This document shows, piece by piece, positions 34,240-43,105 of a stretch of 64,000 bases of DNA. The notes below the pieces were generated by a model. That model saw only the letters and a program-made list of their open reading frames with translations. It did no database searches and had not been told where the DNA came from. Origin of the DNA: Verrucomicrobiota bacterium (GTDB taxonomy: Bacteria; Verrucomicrobiota; Verrucomicrobiia; Limisphaerales; PALSA-1396); NCBI GenBank assembly GCA_016200005.1, contig JACQFP010000049.1:1-64000 (forward strand). The letters are read 5' to 3'. Every line of letters begins with the position of its first letter. Position 1 is the stretch's first letter. Made by a program: the position numbers and the translations under genes.

Positions 34240-34866
34240 TCAATCAACTGCCGGCGGTTGCGCCCGGGCCGGGCGCATTTTTTCCGCCTCTACGATCGCC
34301 TGCATCCGTCGCAAATCTTCGGCAATGGTCGTGCTGATCAATAGGTAATCGAAATTCTTCCACTGCGCAATCTCCTGCCGCGCCACGCCGAGTCGCTTTT
34401 GGATGGTTGCCGGCGAATCAGCGCCCCGTTTCTTGAGCCGGTTTTCCAATACAGCCAGCGAGGGCGGCGTCAGAAACGTCATGACCAGCGCCCGTTTCAA
34501 TTCCTCATCCTCTTCGGTCCGCGCGCGAATCGTGGCCGCGCCTTGCACATCCACGTTGAGCAGCACATCCCTGCCTTGCCGCAGCTTGCCCAGCACTTCG
34601 GTCTTTAATGTCCCGTAGCTGTGACCGTAAACTGTCGCGTGTTCCAGAAAATTGCCTGCCTGCACCCGTTTGAGAAAGGAGGCGGCGTCCAGAAAATAAT
34701 AATCCACTCCGTCGCGCTCGCCTTCCCGAGGAGGCCGCGTCGTGCAGGTGACGGCCCGCGTGAGACCGGGATTGGCCGCGAGTAGTTGCTGGCAAAGCGT
34801 CGTCTTGCCGCCACCGGAAGGCGCGGAAATGACAATCAACAATGGACTCGGATGCGCATCAGCCAT
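34240..34866 (-). CDS. gmk: Guanylate kinase
   Basis: Phosphorylates GMP to GDP using ATP. The P-loop is ISAPSGGGKTTLCQQLL, and the GMP-binding region CTTRPPREGERDGVDYYF follows. Then come FLEHATVYGHSYGT and DVQGAATIRAR. ATG at 34866 gives 208 residues, a normal size; the upstream 20 codons overlap a repeat-rich spacer. It follows yicC in the same direction, a common order. rpoZ, often found after gmk, is not seen between gmk and coaC. Confidence 0.95.
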   Translation of the reverse strand: MADAHPSPLLIVISAPSGGGKTTLCQQLLAANPGLTRAVTCTTRPPREGERDGVDYYFLDAASFLKRVQAGNFLEHATVYGHSYGTLKTEVLGKLRQGRDVLLNVDVQGAATIRARTEEDEELKRALVMTFLTPPSLAVLENRLKKRGADSPATIQKRLGVARQEIAQWKNFDYLLISTTIAEDLRRMQAIVEAEKMRPARAQPPAVD

Positions 34867-34926
34867 TTTGAAATCCGGCGTGGCCGGTGCGCAACAAGGT
34901 GCCGATACGAAGGCGCGCGGCAGCAC

Positions 34927-34961
34927 ACCTCCGACTTCCGACTTCTGACTTCTGACTTCGG
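34927..34961. repeat. Heptamer array between yicC and gmk
   Basis: Five seven-base units (ACCTCCG, ACTTCCG, ACTTCTG, ACTTCTG, ACTTCGG) lie in the short spacer after the yicC stop. Confidence 0.8.
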
Positions 34962-34965
34962 GTCT

Positions 34966-35847
34966 TCATTCCACGTTTTGCGCCTGTTCCCGGAATTTTT
35001 CCAGTTCGGCCTTGAGCACCACGACTTCTCGCGAGATCAAACTGTCATTGGCTTTGGCGCCGAGGGTGTTGATTTCGCGGTTCATCTCCTGCGAAAGAAA
35101 ATCCAGCGTGCGGCCGACCGGCTCCCTGGACTTCAAGCAATCCTCAAACTGCTGAAAATGACTTTCCAGTCGCGTGATCTCCTCGGAAACGTCCGAGCGA
35201 TCCGCGAAGTAAATCACCTCCTTGAGCAGTCGCTCGTCCTCCAGTCCCGGCACTTCGAGGCCGGCGTTCTTGATCCGCTCGCGCAATTGTTCCTGGTACC
35301 GCTTCGCGACCTCGGGCGCCTGTTTGCGCACCCGCGCCACCGATTGGCGGATCACCGCCATCCGCGATTTCAAATCGTGCGCCAGATGGGCGCCCTCCCG
35401 CTCGCGCATCTTCACCAGTCCCGTCAACGCCTTTTGCGTGGCCTTTTCCACGGCCGGCCAGAAGTCATCCGCGTCGGTCACCGGCTCGTCCGTTTGCAAG
35501 ACGCCGGGCGCGCGCGCCAGCAGTTCCAAGGAGACAGGGTCAGTCAGTTTAAGACTCCTGGCCAGTTTACGAAACTCGCGCGCATACGCCCTGGCCAGGG
35601 CCGCGTTCAACCGGACTTTGCCGCCTGCTTTTTCATCTGCGGAATGAAGCGAAACCCGCACCGTCAACCGGCCGCGCGCAATGCCGCGATTGATTTCATC
35701 CCGCAACCGCGACTCCAACGGCTCCAACTCGCGCGGTAAATTCACGGAGATATCGCTCTGTCGGCGGTTCACCGAACTGAGTTCCACCGTGATTTTGAAG
35801 CCGTCCTGCGCGCACTCGCCGCGTCCGTAGCCAGTCATGGATTTCAT
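34966..35847 (-). CDS. yicC: YicC-family endoribonuclease
   Basis: YicC proteins are RNA-cleaving enzymes linked to turnover of small RNAs. The N-terminus MKSMTGYGRGE is the family hallmark. ELSSVNRRQSDISVNLPREL follows, and the C-terminal DUF1732 part has EEITRLESHFQQF and FLSQEMNREINTLGAKAND. ATG at 35847 is set by that N-terminus. It leads the yicC-gmk-coaC group and is divergent from the haem protein gene. Confidence 0.93.
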   Translation of the reverse strand: MKSMTGYGRGECAQDGFKITVELSSVNRRQSDISVNLPRELEPLESRLRDEINRGIARGRLTVRVSLHSADEKAGGKVRLNAALARAYAREFRKLARSLKLTDPVSLELLARAPGVLQTDEPVTDADDFWPAVEKATQKALTGLVKMREREGAHLAHDLKSRMAVIRQSVARVRKQAPEVAKRYQEQLRERIKNAGLEVPGLEDERLLKEVIYFADRSDVSEEITRLESHFQQFEDCLKSREPVGRTLDFLSQEMNREINTLGAKANDSLISREVVVLKAELEKFREQAQNVE

Positions 35848-35967
35848 GCGTGCGGCGACTATGCGAAAACGTCGCCGCACAAGCGAACTTTTTTTGGACG
35901 TTCACCTCCCGATCCAAGAAATCACTTGCACTTGAGGTGTGCCCTGTCGAATCTCTGACCACTGATT

Positions 35968-38967
35968 ATGAAATCTCCGGCTGTGTGGGTGAATCTATTG
36001 ATCGGGCCGTCCCTCTTGATGGCCGCCGGCGCAACCAATGAAGTGTCCGTCAGCCCCAAGGACCTGCCGCGCGTCCCGCCCACCGAAGCGACCAACGCCC
36101 TCAGGAATTTCCGGATCAAAGCGGGGTTTCGGCTGGAACTAGCGGCCGCCGAACCGCTCGTCGTCAGTCCCGTCGCCATGTCCTTCGATGAGAACGGGCG
36201 CTTGTTCGTCGTCGAAATGATTGATTACTCCGAGCGCCGGCCGGAGCAACTCGGGCGCATCCGGCTGCTCGAAGACACGAACGGCGACGGGCGTTTCGAC
36301 AAGAGCACCGTGTTTGCCGACCATCTTCCCTGGCCGACGGCGGTGATTTGTTACGATGGCGGCGTGTTCGTCGGCGCCACGCCGGACATTCTTTTTCTGA
36401 AAGACACCGACGGCGACGGCGTGGCGGACGTTCGCCGTCAGGTGTTCACCGGTTTTGCCAGTGACTACGCGCCCTACGAAACCAACAAGCTCAACGTTCA
36501 GGCGATGCTCAACAGTTTCAACTGGGGACTCGACAATCGCATTCACGGCGCCACGAGCCTGAGCGGCGGCAAGGTCACGTCGGTGGAGAATCCGACCGCG
36601 CCCATCGATCTGCGCGGACGCGATTTTTCCTTTGATCCAAAAACGCTCACGCTGACCGCCGAAGCCGGCGGCGCGCAACACGGACTCAGCTTCGACGACA
36701 CCGGTCGAAAATTCCTTTGCAGTAACAGCGATCACATTCAGACGTTGATGTACGATGATCGCTACGCCGCGCGCAATCCGTATTACGCCATGCCCGGTTC
36801 GCGCGTCAGCATCGCGGCGGACGGGCCGGCGGCCGAGGTTTATCGCATCAGTCCCGACGAACCGTGGCGCGTCATCCGCACGAAATGGCGCGTCACCGGG
36901 GTGGTGCCCGGCCTCATCGAAGGGGGCGGGCGGCCCTCCGGTTACTTTACTGCCGCGACCGGCACCACGATTTATCGCGGCAACGCCTGGCCGACGGAAT
37001 ACCTGGGCGACGCATTCATTGCCGACTGCGGCAGCAATCTGGCGCATCGCAAAAAACTTTACCCAGATGACGTCGGGTTGCTGGCGAAACGTCCGCCGGG
37101 CGAAGAGCGAGTGGAGTTCCTGGCCTCGACGGACAACTGGTTTCGCCCGGTGCAATTCGCCAACGCGCCCGATGGCAGCCTGTATGTCATCGACATGTAT
37201 CGCGAAGTGATCGAACACCCGTGGTCGCTGCCCGAGCCGCTCAAGATACATCTCGACCTGAACAGCGGCAATGACCGGGGGCGCATCTACCGCATCGTGC
37301 CGTTGAATTTCAAGCAACCCAAACTCCCTCAACTCGGCAAGGCGACGACCACCCAACTCGTCGCCACGCTCGCGCATCCGAACGGCTGGCATCGCGACAC
37401 TGCCGCGCGACTGTTGTATGAGCGGCAGGACAAGACCGCGGTGCCGCTGCTCACGCGGTTGCTCAATGACTCCAAGTTTCCGCTGGGCCGGATGCACGCG
37501 CTTCATGCGTTGGACGGTTTGCACGCATTGACCGAAGCGCACGTGTTGCGTGGATTGCGAGACGCCGACCCGCGCGTGCGCGAACACGCGGTGCTGCTGT
37601 CGGAGAAATTGATTTCCAACAACGGCGTCATCGCCGAAGCGATTTGGAACCAACTGCGCATGCTGACTGCCGACCCCGCGCTCCGCGTGCGCTATCAACT
37701 GGCCTTTACGCTCGGTGAATTCAAACACGCGGGCCGCGTTGCGGTGCTCGCGCAAGTCCTCCGGAGCGATCTGCCCAGTAAATGGATGCAGGCCGCGGTG
37801 ATGAGTTCGCTCGCGGAGGGGACAGGAGAAATGTTCGTCACGCTGGCGTCAGACCCGGTTCTGCGCAACGCGCCGGTCGGCCAGGAATTTTTGAGTCAGT
37901 TGGCAACCGTCGTGGGCGCCAAGAATCAGCCGGAGGAAGTGAACGCAGTGTTGAATTTCATCGCCGGCCTGAACGAACAGCAGCCGCGCTTTACCTTCAC
38001 GCGCGCGTTGGGGGACGGACTGCTACGCGGTCACAGTTCGTTAACCGCGGCGGATCGGCAGGGAAAACTGAAATCCCTTTACTCGGAAGCGGTGGTGGTG
38101 GCGGCGAACCTCCGCATTCCTGAGCCTTTGCGGCTGCAAGCCATCCGACTGCTGGGTTCGACGAGCTACAATGAAGTGGGTGACACGCTGATCCGCCTGC
38201 TGGATCCGATTCAATCCCAAGCCGTGCAATCGTCGGCACTCACCACCCTCACCAGTTTCTCGGACCCCCGAATCGGCCACACTCTGGCGCAGCGCTGGCC
38301 CAACCTGACGCCGGCGCTGCGCAATCAGGCGCTCACCGCGCTGTTGGCCCGGCCGGAACGTGTGCCAGCGCTGCTGACCGCCATTGAGCAGGGAACCATC
38401 CGGCCGGCCGATCTTTCGCCAAACCAAACAAAGTTCCTGAAATCTTATCGCGATCAATCGATTCAAAAACGTGCTGTTAAAATTCTCGCGGAACCACCCA
38501 CCCGCGCACGCCAGGAAGTGGTGAACAATTTCATGCCGGCTCTGCAACTGAAGGGAAACGCGGCTGCCGGCAGGGAGATTTTTCTCGCCCGTTGCGCCAC
38601 GTGTCACCGGTTGGAAGGCGCCGGCTTTGCACTGGGGCCTGACCTCACCAGCGTCAAATCCAGCGGCAAGGAAACCATGCTCATCAACATCCTGGACCCG
38701 AATCGTGAAGTGCTGCCGAATTACATCAGTTATGTCATCGAAACCAAGACCGGCGACAGTTTGATCGGCTTGATCGCCAACGAAACCGCCACAAGTGTCA
38801 CGTTGAAGCAGGCCGGCGGTGTCGAGTCCGTGGTGCTGCGGTCCAACATTCAGTCGATTCAAAGCCAGGGCCAATCGACCATGCCGGAGGGGCTGGAAGC
38901 CGGCCTGACCGCGCAGGACCTCGCCAATTTGCTGGAATTCATTGCAACGGCCGGACCGTCCAAATAA
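35968..38967 (+). CDS. PVC-type haem-binding membrane-bound dehydrogenase-like protein
   Basis: A large secreted protein of 999 residues found mainly in Planctomycetes and Verrucomicrobia. A signal-like N-terminus (WVNLLIGPSLLMAAGA) is followed by a beta-propeller dehydrogenase-like domain with VAMSFDENGRLFVVEMIDY, DTNGDGRFD and LYVIDMYREVIEHPWS. HEAT-type helical repeats span about 450-830. A cytochrome c domain has the haem site CATCH at 876-880 and GPDLTSVKSSGKE. The family is thought to oxidise sugars or similar compounds at the cell surface; no substrate is proven. It stands alone upstream of nusB. Confidence 0.92.
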   Translation: MKSPAVWVNLLIGPSLLMAAGATNEVSVSPKDLPRVPPTEATNALRNFRIKAGFRLELAAAEPLVVSPVAMSFDENGRLFVVEMIDYSERRPEQLGRIRLLEDTNGDGRFDKSTVFADHLPWPTAVICYDGGVFVGATPDILFLKDTDGDGVADVRRQVFTGFASDYAPYETNKLNVQAMLNSFNWGLDNRIHGATSLSGGKVTSVENPTAPIDLRGRDFSFDPKTLTLTAEAGGAQHGLSFDDTGRKFLCSNSDHIQTLMYDDRYAARNPYYAMPGSRVSIAADGPAAEVYRISPDEPWRVIRTKWRVTGVVPGLIEGGGRPSGYFTAATGTTIYRGNAWPTEYLGDAFIADCGSNLAHRKKLYPDDVGLLAKRPPGEERVEFLASTDNWFRPVQFANAPDGSLYVIDMYREVIEHPWSLPEPLKIHLDLNSGNDRGRIYRIVPLNFKQPKLPQLGKATTTQLVATLAHPNGWHRDTAARLLYERQDKTAVPLLTRLLNDSKFPLGRMHALHALDGLHALTEAHVLRGLRDADPRVREHAVLLSEKLISNNGVIAEAIWNQLRMLTADPALRVRYQLAFTLGEFKHAGRVAVLAQVLRSDLPSKWMQAAVMSSLAEGTGEMFVTLASDPVLRNAPVGQEFLSQLATVVGAKNQPEEVNAVLNFIAGLNEQQPRFTFTRALGDGLLRGHSSLTAADRQGKLKSLYSEAVVVAANLRIPEPLRLQAIRLLGSTSYNEVGDTLIRLLDPIQSQAVQSSALTTLTSFSDPRIGHTLAQRWPNLTPALRNQALTALLARPERVPALLTAIEQGTIRPADLSPNQTKFLKSYRDQSIQKRAVKILAEPPTRARQEVVNNFMPALQLKGNAAAGREIFLARCATCHRLEGAGFALGPDLTSVKSSGKETMLINILDPNREVLPNYISYVIETKTGDSLIGLIANETATSVTLKQAGGVESVVLRSNIQSIQSQGQSTMPEGLEAGLTAQDLANLLEFIATAGPSK

Positions 38968-39042
38968 ACGTCCGCCATGGCTCGTTGCGCGGTCTGGAAG
39001 TTTTCCATTTCCCAAAGGCACATTCTCCGTCATCCTGCTGGC

Positions 39043-39543
39043 ATGGGCAAACGACGTGAGGCACGGGAACGCGCCGTGCAATTTCTTTATCAGTACGACC
39101 AGAATCCGACCGACGATCTCGATGAGGCCCTCAATCTATTCTGGGATTCGCAGCGCAAATCGGCGCTCGCGGAGGACAAAGCCGACTCCACCTGGGGGCA
39201 ACCGGTCGAGTTGGCGCCGCCGACTCCCGAGGAAGCTGCCCTGCGCCTCTTTGCTGAGCCGTTGATCCGCGGCGCGCTGGAGTATCGCGATGAACTGGAC
39301 GAGCAGATCAAGAAACACGCGCTGAACTGGGACTTGCACCGCATCGCCGTGGTGGACCGCAACATCCTCCGCCTCGCCATTTACGAAATGCTGCATCGCG
39401 AGGACATCCCGCCCATCGTCAGCATCAACGAGGCGGTGGACATCGCCAAAAAATTCTCAACCCCGGACAGCGGCAAATTCGTCAACGGCATTTTGGACAA
39501 GATCAAAGGCGAGTTGATGCGTCCGGCGAGGATTGTCAAATGA
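39043..39543 (+). CDS. nusB: Transcription antitermination factor NusB
   Basis: NusB binds boxA RNA with NusE (S10) in rRNA transcription and antitermination. The start GKRREARERAVQFLYQYDQN is typical, as is the end IYEMLHREDIPPIVSINEAV followed by DIAKKFSTPDSGKFVNGILD. ATG at 39043 is chosen since that start motif begins directly after it. An extra acidic middle segment makes it about 167 residues. Its stop overlaps the following PHP gene (ATGA). Confidence 0.93.
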   Translation: MGKRREARERAVQFLYQYDQNPTDDLDEALNLFWDSQRKSALAEDKADSTWGQPVELAPPTPEEAALRLFAEPLIRGALEYRDELDEQIKKHALNWDLHRIAVVDRNILRLAIYEMLHREDIPPIVSINEAVDIAKKFSTPDSGKFVNGILDKIKGELMRPARIVK

Positions 39544-40400
39544 TGTTCGCCGACCTCCATCTGCACACGAATTTTTCCGATGGCACGTACACGCCGGAGG
39601 AACTGGCGGTGTATGGCCGGCAGCACGGATTGGCGGCCATGTCGTTGACCGACCACGACACCATTGAAGGTTGCGCCCGGATGGCGGCGGCCTGCCACGC
39701 CACCGGCATCGAGTTCATTTCGGGCGCCGAATTGACGGCCGAATTGAACCACATCGAACTTCACCTGCTCGGTTATTGCATCGACATTCACAATTCCAAA
39801 TTGCTGACCGAAATTGCCCATTTCCAAATCGTCCGGCAAAACCGCATCCGCGAAATGGTGGCTCGGCTGAATCAACTCAACATTCCGTTGCAGGCGGATG
39901 CCGTGTTTGCGCTGGCCAATTGTAAAGCGCCGGGCCGGCCGCATGTCGCCCGCGCGCTGGTGCAGGCCGGGCTTTGCCCCAGCCTCGACGAAGCCTTCAA
40001 CCGTTTTTTGAAAAAGGGCCGGCCCGCGTGGGTGCCCAAGTTCAAAATCTCCGCGTTGGACGCCATTACCCTGATTCACCAGGCGGGCGGCGTGGCGGTG
40101 CTGGCGCATCCGGGTTTGAACCGCTCGGACGACATCATTCCCGATCTCGTTGCGGCGGGCTTGGACGGCCTCGAATGTTTTCACAGCAGACATTCCACCA
40201 CCACAGCGGAACATTACCTGATGTTGGCCGACGAACATCACCTCCTGGTCACCGGCGGTTCGGATTGTCACGGCATGAACAAAGGCAAACCGCTCATCGG
40301 CACGATCAAACTGCCTTACGAACATGTCGAAAAGCTCAAGACCACCGCGGCCTCAAGGCGCCATCACGAGCAACTGGCACTCGTAAATCGTAAATCGTAA
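39540..40400 (+). CDS. PHP-domain phosphoesterase (RNase AM/TrpH type)
   Basis: Members of this group degrade RNA 5'-3' or dephosphorylate 3',5'-bisphosphonucleotides with bound metals. The PHP motifs are FADLHLHTNFSDG (metal His residues), SLTDHDTIEGC, GRPHVARALV, VAVLAHPGL and VTGGSDCHG. The 286-residue length is right. The last residues (NRKS) and the stop lie in the heptamer array at 40382-40409. It is coupled to nusB upstream and sits just before ftsY. Confidence 0.9.
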   Translation: MMFADLHLHTNFSDGTYTPEELAVYGRQHGLAAMSLTDHDTIEGCARMAAACHATGIEFISGAELTAELNHIELHLLGYCIDIHNSKLLTEIAHFQIVRQNRIREMVARLNQLNIPLQADAVFALANCKAPGRPHVARALVQAGLCPSLDEAFNRFLKKGRPAWVPKFKISALDAITLIHQAGGVAVLAHPGLNRSDDIIPDLVAAGLDGLECFHSRHSTTTAEHYLMLADEHHLLVTGGSDCHGMNKGKPLIGTIKLPYEHVEKLKTTAASRRHHEQLALVNRKS

Positions 40401-40409
40401 ATCGCAAAT
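40382..40409. repeat. Heptamer array across the php stop and ftsY leader
   Basis: Three copies of CGTAAAT and one of CGCAAAT. The array contains the TAA stop of the PHP gene and leaves six bases before the ftsY ATG, so it makes up almost all of the gap. A close relative, AAATCGC, is inside ribD. Confidence 0.85.
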
Positions 40410-40415
40410 CCCCGC

Positions 40416-41327
40416 ATGGGCCTCTTCTCCAAGTTCAAAGCCGGTCTCGCCAGGACCCATGGCAAACTGGCGCACGAAATCAAACGCATCGTCACGCGCT
40501 CGCCCAAACTTACCAGCGAATCGCTTGAAGAACTCGAACACGCTCTCATCGCTGCCGACCTCGGCATGGCCGTCACGCAACAGATCATCGCCGCCGTCAA
40601 GCAAGCCTACGAATCCCAGGGCACGACCGGCCACGACGTGTTCGCCATCGCGCGCGCGGAAGTGGAAAGGAATTTGTCCTCGAACAAACCCGATCTGCTG
40701 AAAGCTCCCAGCGGCCCGACCGTCGTCTCCATCGTCGGCGTCAACGGCACGGGTAAGACCACGACCTCCGCCAAGCTTGCACACTACATCCAGTCGCAGA
40801 AAAAGACCGCTCTGCTCGCCGCGTGCGACACCTTCCGCGCCGCCGCCATTGAGCAACTCAAACTCTGGGGCGCGCGCCTCAAAGTCGAAGTCATCGCCAG
40901 TGCGTATGGCGCGGACGCCGCGTCCGTGGCGCACGACGCCGTCACCGCCGCGCAGGCGCGCAAGGCCGATTACCTCTTCATTGACACTGCGGGCCGCCTG
41001 CACACCAAGCACAACCTCATGCAGGAACTGCTCAAGCTCCATCGCGTCATCGGCAAGCAACTGCCCGGCGCGCCGCACGAAGTCCTGCTCGTGCTCGACG
41101 GCAGCACCGGCATGAACGCGCTGAACCAGGCGCGCGAATTCAACAAAGCCGTCCCGCTCACCGGCCTCATCGTGACCAAGCTCGACGGCACGAGCAAAGG
41201 CGGCATGGTGGTGGCGATCCAGAAGGAACTCGGCCTGCCCATCAAATTCATCGGCCTCGGCGAGCAACCGGACGATTTGCAACCCTTCGACGCGAAACAA
41301 TTCGCGCAGGCGTTGTTTGAGGAATAA
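40416..41327 (+). CDS. ftsY: Signal recognition particle receptor FtsY
   Basis: A GTPase that docks SRP-ribosome complexes at the membrane. The N domain (LTSESLEELEHALIAADLG) leads to the G domain: P-loop GVNGTGKTTTSAKL, DTFRAAAIEQL, DTAGRL and TKLDGTSKGG. The C-terminus is GLGEQPDDLQPFDAKQFAQ followed by ALFEE. At 303 residues it has no acidic A domain, as in many bacteria. A 75-base second copy of its 3' end lies after the Uma2 gene at 41941-42015. Confidence 0.95.
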   Translation: MGLFSKFKAGLARTHGKLAHEIKRIVTRSPKLTSESLEELEHALIAADLGMAVTQQIIAAVKQAYESQGTTGHDVFAIARAEVERNLSSNKPDLLKAPSGPTVVSIVGVNGTGKTTTSAKLAHYIQSQKKTALLAACDTFRAAAIEQLKLWGARLKVEVIASAYGADAASVAHDAVTAAQARKADYLFIDTAGRLHTKHNLMQELLKLHRVIGKQLPGAPHEVLLVLDGSTGMNALNQAREFNKAVPLTGLIVTKLDGTSKGGMVVAIQKELGLPIKFIGLGEQPDDLQPFDAKQFAQALFEE

Positions 41328-41368
41328 AAGCTCTTTCGCTGACGCCTAATTTCGGTTACTTTGCCACC

Positions 41369-41923
41369 ATGAACGCAGTCCTTGAAAACCCGGATAAAGT
41401 CTGGACGTATGAGGACTATTTGAGCCTCGACGATGGCGTCTATTTTGAAATCATCAACGGCAAGGCCCTTATGTCTCCCTCACCCGAACTTTTCCACCAA
41501 CGCTGGGCGCGCAAAATCTTTCTGGCTGTGGAACGCCATGTCGAAGCTCGGAAGCTGGGCGAAGTTTTTTTTGCGCCGATTGATGTGGTTCTGGATGAGA
41601 AGAACGTCGTTCAGCCCGACCTCATTTTTATCTCCAACGCCAACGCCCGCATTTTGGAACGTCGCGGTGTCATGGGCGCGCCCGATCTGGTAGTGGAAAT
41701 CATTTCTCCGACAAGCCTGCGCCGCGATCGTTATGACAAACGCGAACTCTATGCCCGCTTCAGCGTGAAGGAGTTCTGGCTGGCCGATGTCGCCAACCGA
41801 TCCATCGAAATCCTTTCGCTTCAGAAGAGCGGCTACCAATTGCTCTCTGGCGCCACGAATGAAGGGAAAATCCGCTCCGAAGTTTTTCCCGGATTTGAAC
41901 TCGACCTCGCATCGTTGGTTTGA
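41369..41923 (+). CDS. Uma2-family (DUF820) PD-(D/E)XK endonuclease-like protein
   Basis: A 184-residue protein of a family abundant in cyanobacteria and other phyla, with a restriction-endonuclease fold but unknown biological role. Motifs are YEDYLSLDDGVYFEIINGKA at the N-terminus, VVQPDLIFIS, and the catalytic core GAPDLVVEIISPTSLRRDRY ending in KRELYARFSVKEFWL. It begins 41 bases after ftsY and is followed after 17 bases by the ftsY 3' remnant. It looks like an inserted cassette. Confidence 0.88.
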   Translation: MNAVLENPDKVWTYEDYLSLDDGVYFEIINGKALMSPSPELFHQRWARKIFLAVERHVEARKLGEVFFAPIDVVLDEKNVVQPDLIFISNANARILERRGVMGAPDLVVEIISPTSLRRDRYDKRELYARFSVKEFWLADVANRSIEILSLQKSGYQLLSGATNEGKIRSEVFPGFELDLASLV

Positions 41924-41940
41924 ACCATGCTCAGCAGCGC

Positions 41941-42015
41941 GGGCTCGGCGAGCAACCGGACGATTTGCAGCCTTTCGGCGCGAAACGGTTTGTGGAGACG
42001 GTGTTCGAGGAATAA
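41941..42015 (+). pseudogene. Duplicated remnant of the ftsY 3' end
   Basis: These 75 bases align without gaps to the last 75 bases of ftsY (41253-41327), with about 63 identities by hand count, and share the stop codon. Read in frame they give GLGEQPDDLQPFGAKRF and then VETVFEE. The intact gene has DAKQFAQALFEE at the same place. There is no start or upstream part, so it is a scar rather than a gene. Confidence 0.9.
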
Positions 42016-42030
42016 ACTGAAAACAGATAT

Positions 42031-42495
42031 ATGTCCTGCATGTTCACAGTTTGTGGAACGAAGTTTGATCCAGACGCATTTCTCAAGCGTTCCAAGCTCA
42101 AACCCCATGTTGTTTGGCATAAGGGCGAGCCGGTGTTTCCGAGAACCAAACCGAAGGGAAGGAAGCTTCCCGCTTCGGGAATCAAATATGAAGCAAGCCG
42201 CAAAGGTTTTGGCAATCTGACGGGACAGATCAAAGATGCGTTGCACTTTCTGCAAAAGTGGCACCGCGAGGTATTGAAGCTCGCTCGTTATCCGGGGGTC
42301 GAGGAGGCTTACCTGGACTTCGGAATTTGGAGGCGGGACGTGGTGGGTCAGGTTGATAGTTTTCCACCCGAACTCGTTCAATCTGCTGGACGCGCTGGTG
42401 TCGGCATTGTCCTTTCTGTTTATGCCGTTTCGCCACCTCGAGGTTTGAAGCGCATCTTCAAATCGAAAGTCTGGAGTAAGAACCAAAAGCGATGA
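42031..42495 (+). CDS. Conserved hypothetical protein, possibly DUF4279/immunity-like
   Basis: A 154-residue soluble protein. The N-terminal TKFDPDAFLKRSKLKPHVVW is followed by KGEPVFPRTKPKGRK. A helix lies at GQIKDALHFLQKWHREVL, then YLDFGIWRRDVVGQ and FPPELVQSAGRAGVGIVLSVY. The pattern is reminiscent of DUF4279-type proteins, some of which are immunity factors. I am not certain. It lies between the ftsY and ribD remnants, so it may have been part of the older ftsY-ribD interval. Confidence 0.6.
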   Translation: MSCMFTVCGTKFDPDAFLKRSKLKPHVVWHKGEPVFPRTKPKGRKLPASGIKYEASRKGFGNLTGQIKDALHFLQKWHREVLKLARYPGVEEAYLDFGIWRRDVVGQVDSFPPELVQSAGRAGVGIVLSVYAVSPPRGLKRIFKSKVWSKNQKR

Positions 42496-42641
42496 CGCAT
42501 TACGAATGTAATCCGCGTTTACAGAAGTTGATCCGCGGTTGATTCTCATTCTGGCCGGCAGCCCTTTCCGTTTGGGCCTCTCCACCCGCCATCGTCTTTT
42601 GGCTTTGGCGTGACACGCGTCAGCGGCTACGATACGTGGCG

Positions 42642-42779
42642 ATGTCTGACGCCCAATTCATGCGCCTCGCTCTCCGGCTCGCTCGGCGCGGTTACGGCAC
42701 GACTACGCCGAATCCGGTGGTGGGTGCCCCTTTCGCGGTTTCTTTCACGCTCGTAACCAATTCATTTTCTGGCTATTGA
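42642..42779 (+). pseudogene. Duplicated remnant of the ribD 5' end
   Basis: ATG at 42642 opens a 45-codon frame reading FMRLALRLARRGYGTT, PNPVVGA and then unrelated sequence. The intact ribD has FMRLALRLARRGYGTTSPNP. About 64 of 71 bases (42657-42727 against 43781-43851) match by hand count without gaps. It ends where RibD proteins continue to the zinc site, so it cannot be functional. It lies upstream of the toxin-like pair that precedes intact ribD. Confidence 0.9.
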
Positions 42780-42871
42780 CCCGCGCCCATGAAAATTCGG
42801 TGGACGCCGCCGGATTCTCCTGACAACTCCGAAGGATTGCATTACGTCGCTTGCTCCTTTAGTTTCACGCC

Positions 42872-43105
42872 ATGAAACAGGTCGAGCTGAAAGCGGACAC
42901 AGCCTGGCGTAAATCGCGCCTGGCCGCGCGCCTGCTCATCCGCAAGGAATCCCGCCCGCTCCGCCCACGCGAGCAAGCACTGGCACGCCAACTCAGTCAG
43001 GATTTCGAAGTGACCAACCGGCTCATTCAACAGGCGCTTTATTTCCTGGGCATCGGCCCGCGCAAACATGCCTTCGATCAAAAATTGGTGGGCAGGCGAA
43101 ATTGA
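42872..43105 (+). CDS. Small basic protein, putative antitoxin partner
   Basis: A 77-residue basic protein. The first half is Lys/Arg-rich (AWRKSRLAARLLIRKE), and the second contains a possible helix-turn-helix-like segment (LARQLSQDFEVTNRLIQQAL). It overlaps the nucleotidyltransferase-like gene by 38 bases, an arrangement common for paired toxin and antitoxin genes. I do not recognise the family; the antitoxin role is inferred only from the arrangement. Confidence 0.55.
   Translation: MKQVELKADTAWRKSRLAARLLIRKESRPLRPREQALARQLSQDFEVTNRLIQQALYFLGIGPRKHAFDQKLVGRRN

Noticed and set aside
36139-37755. A 538-codon open frame on the minus strand
   Set aside because: Antisense shadow of the PVC-type haem-binding protein.
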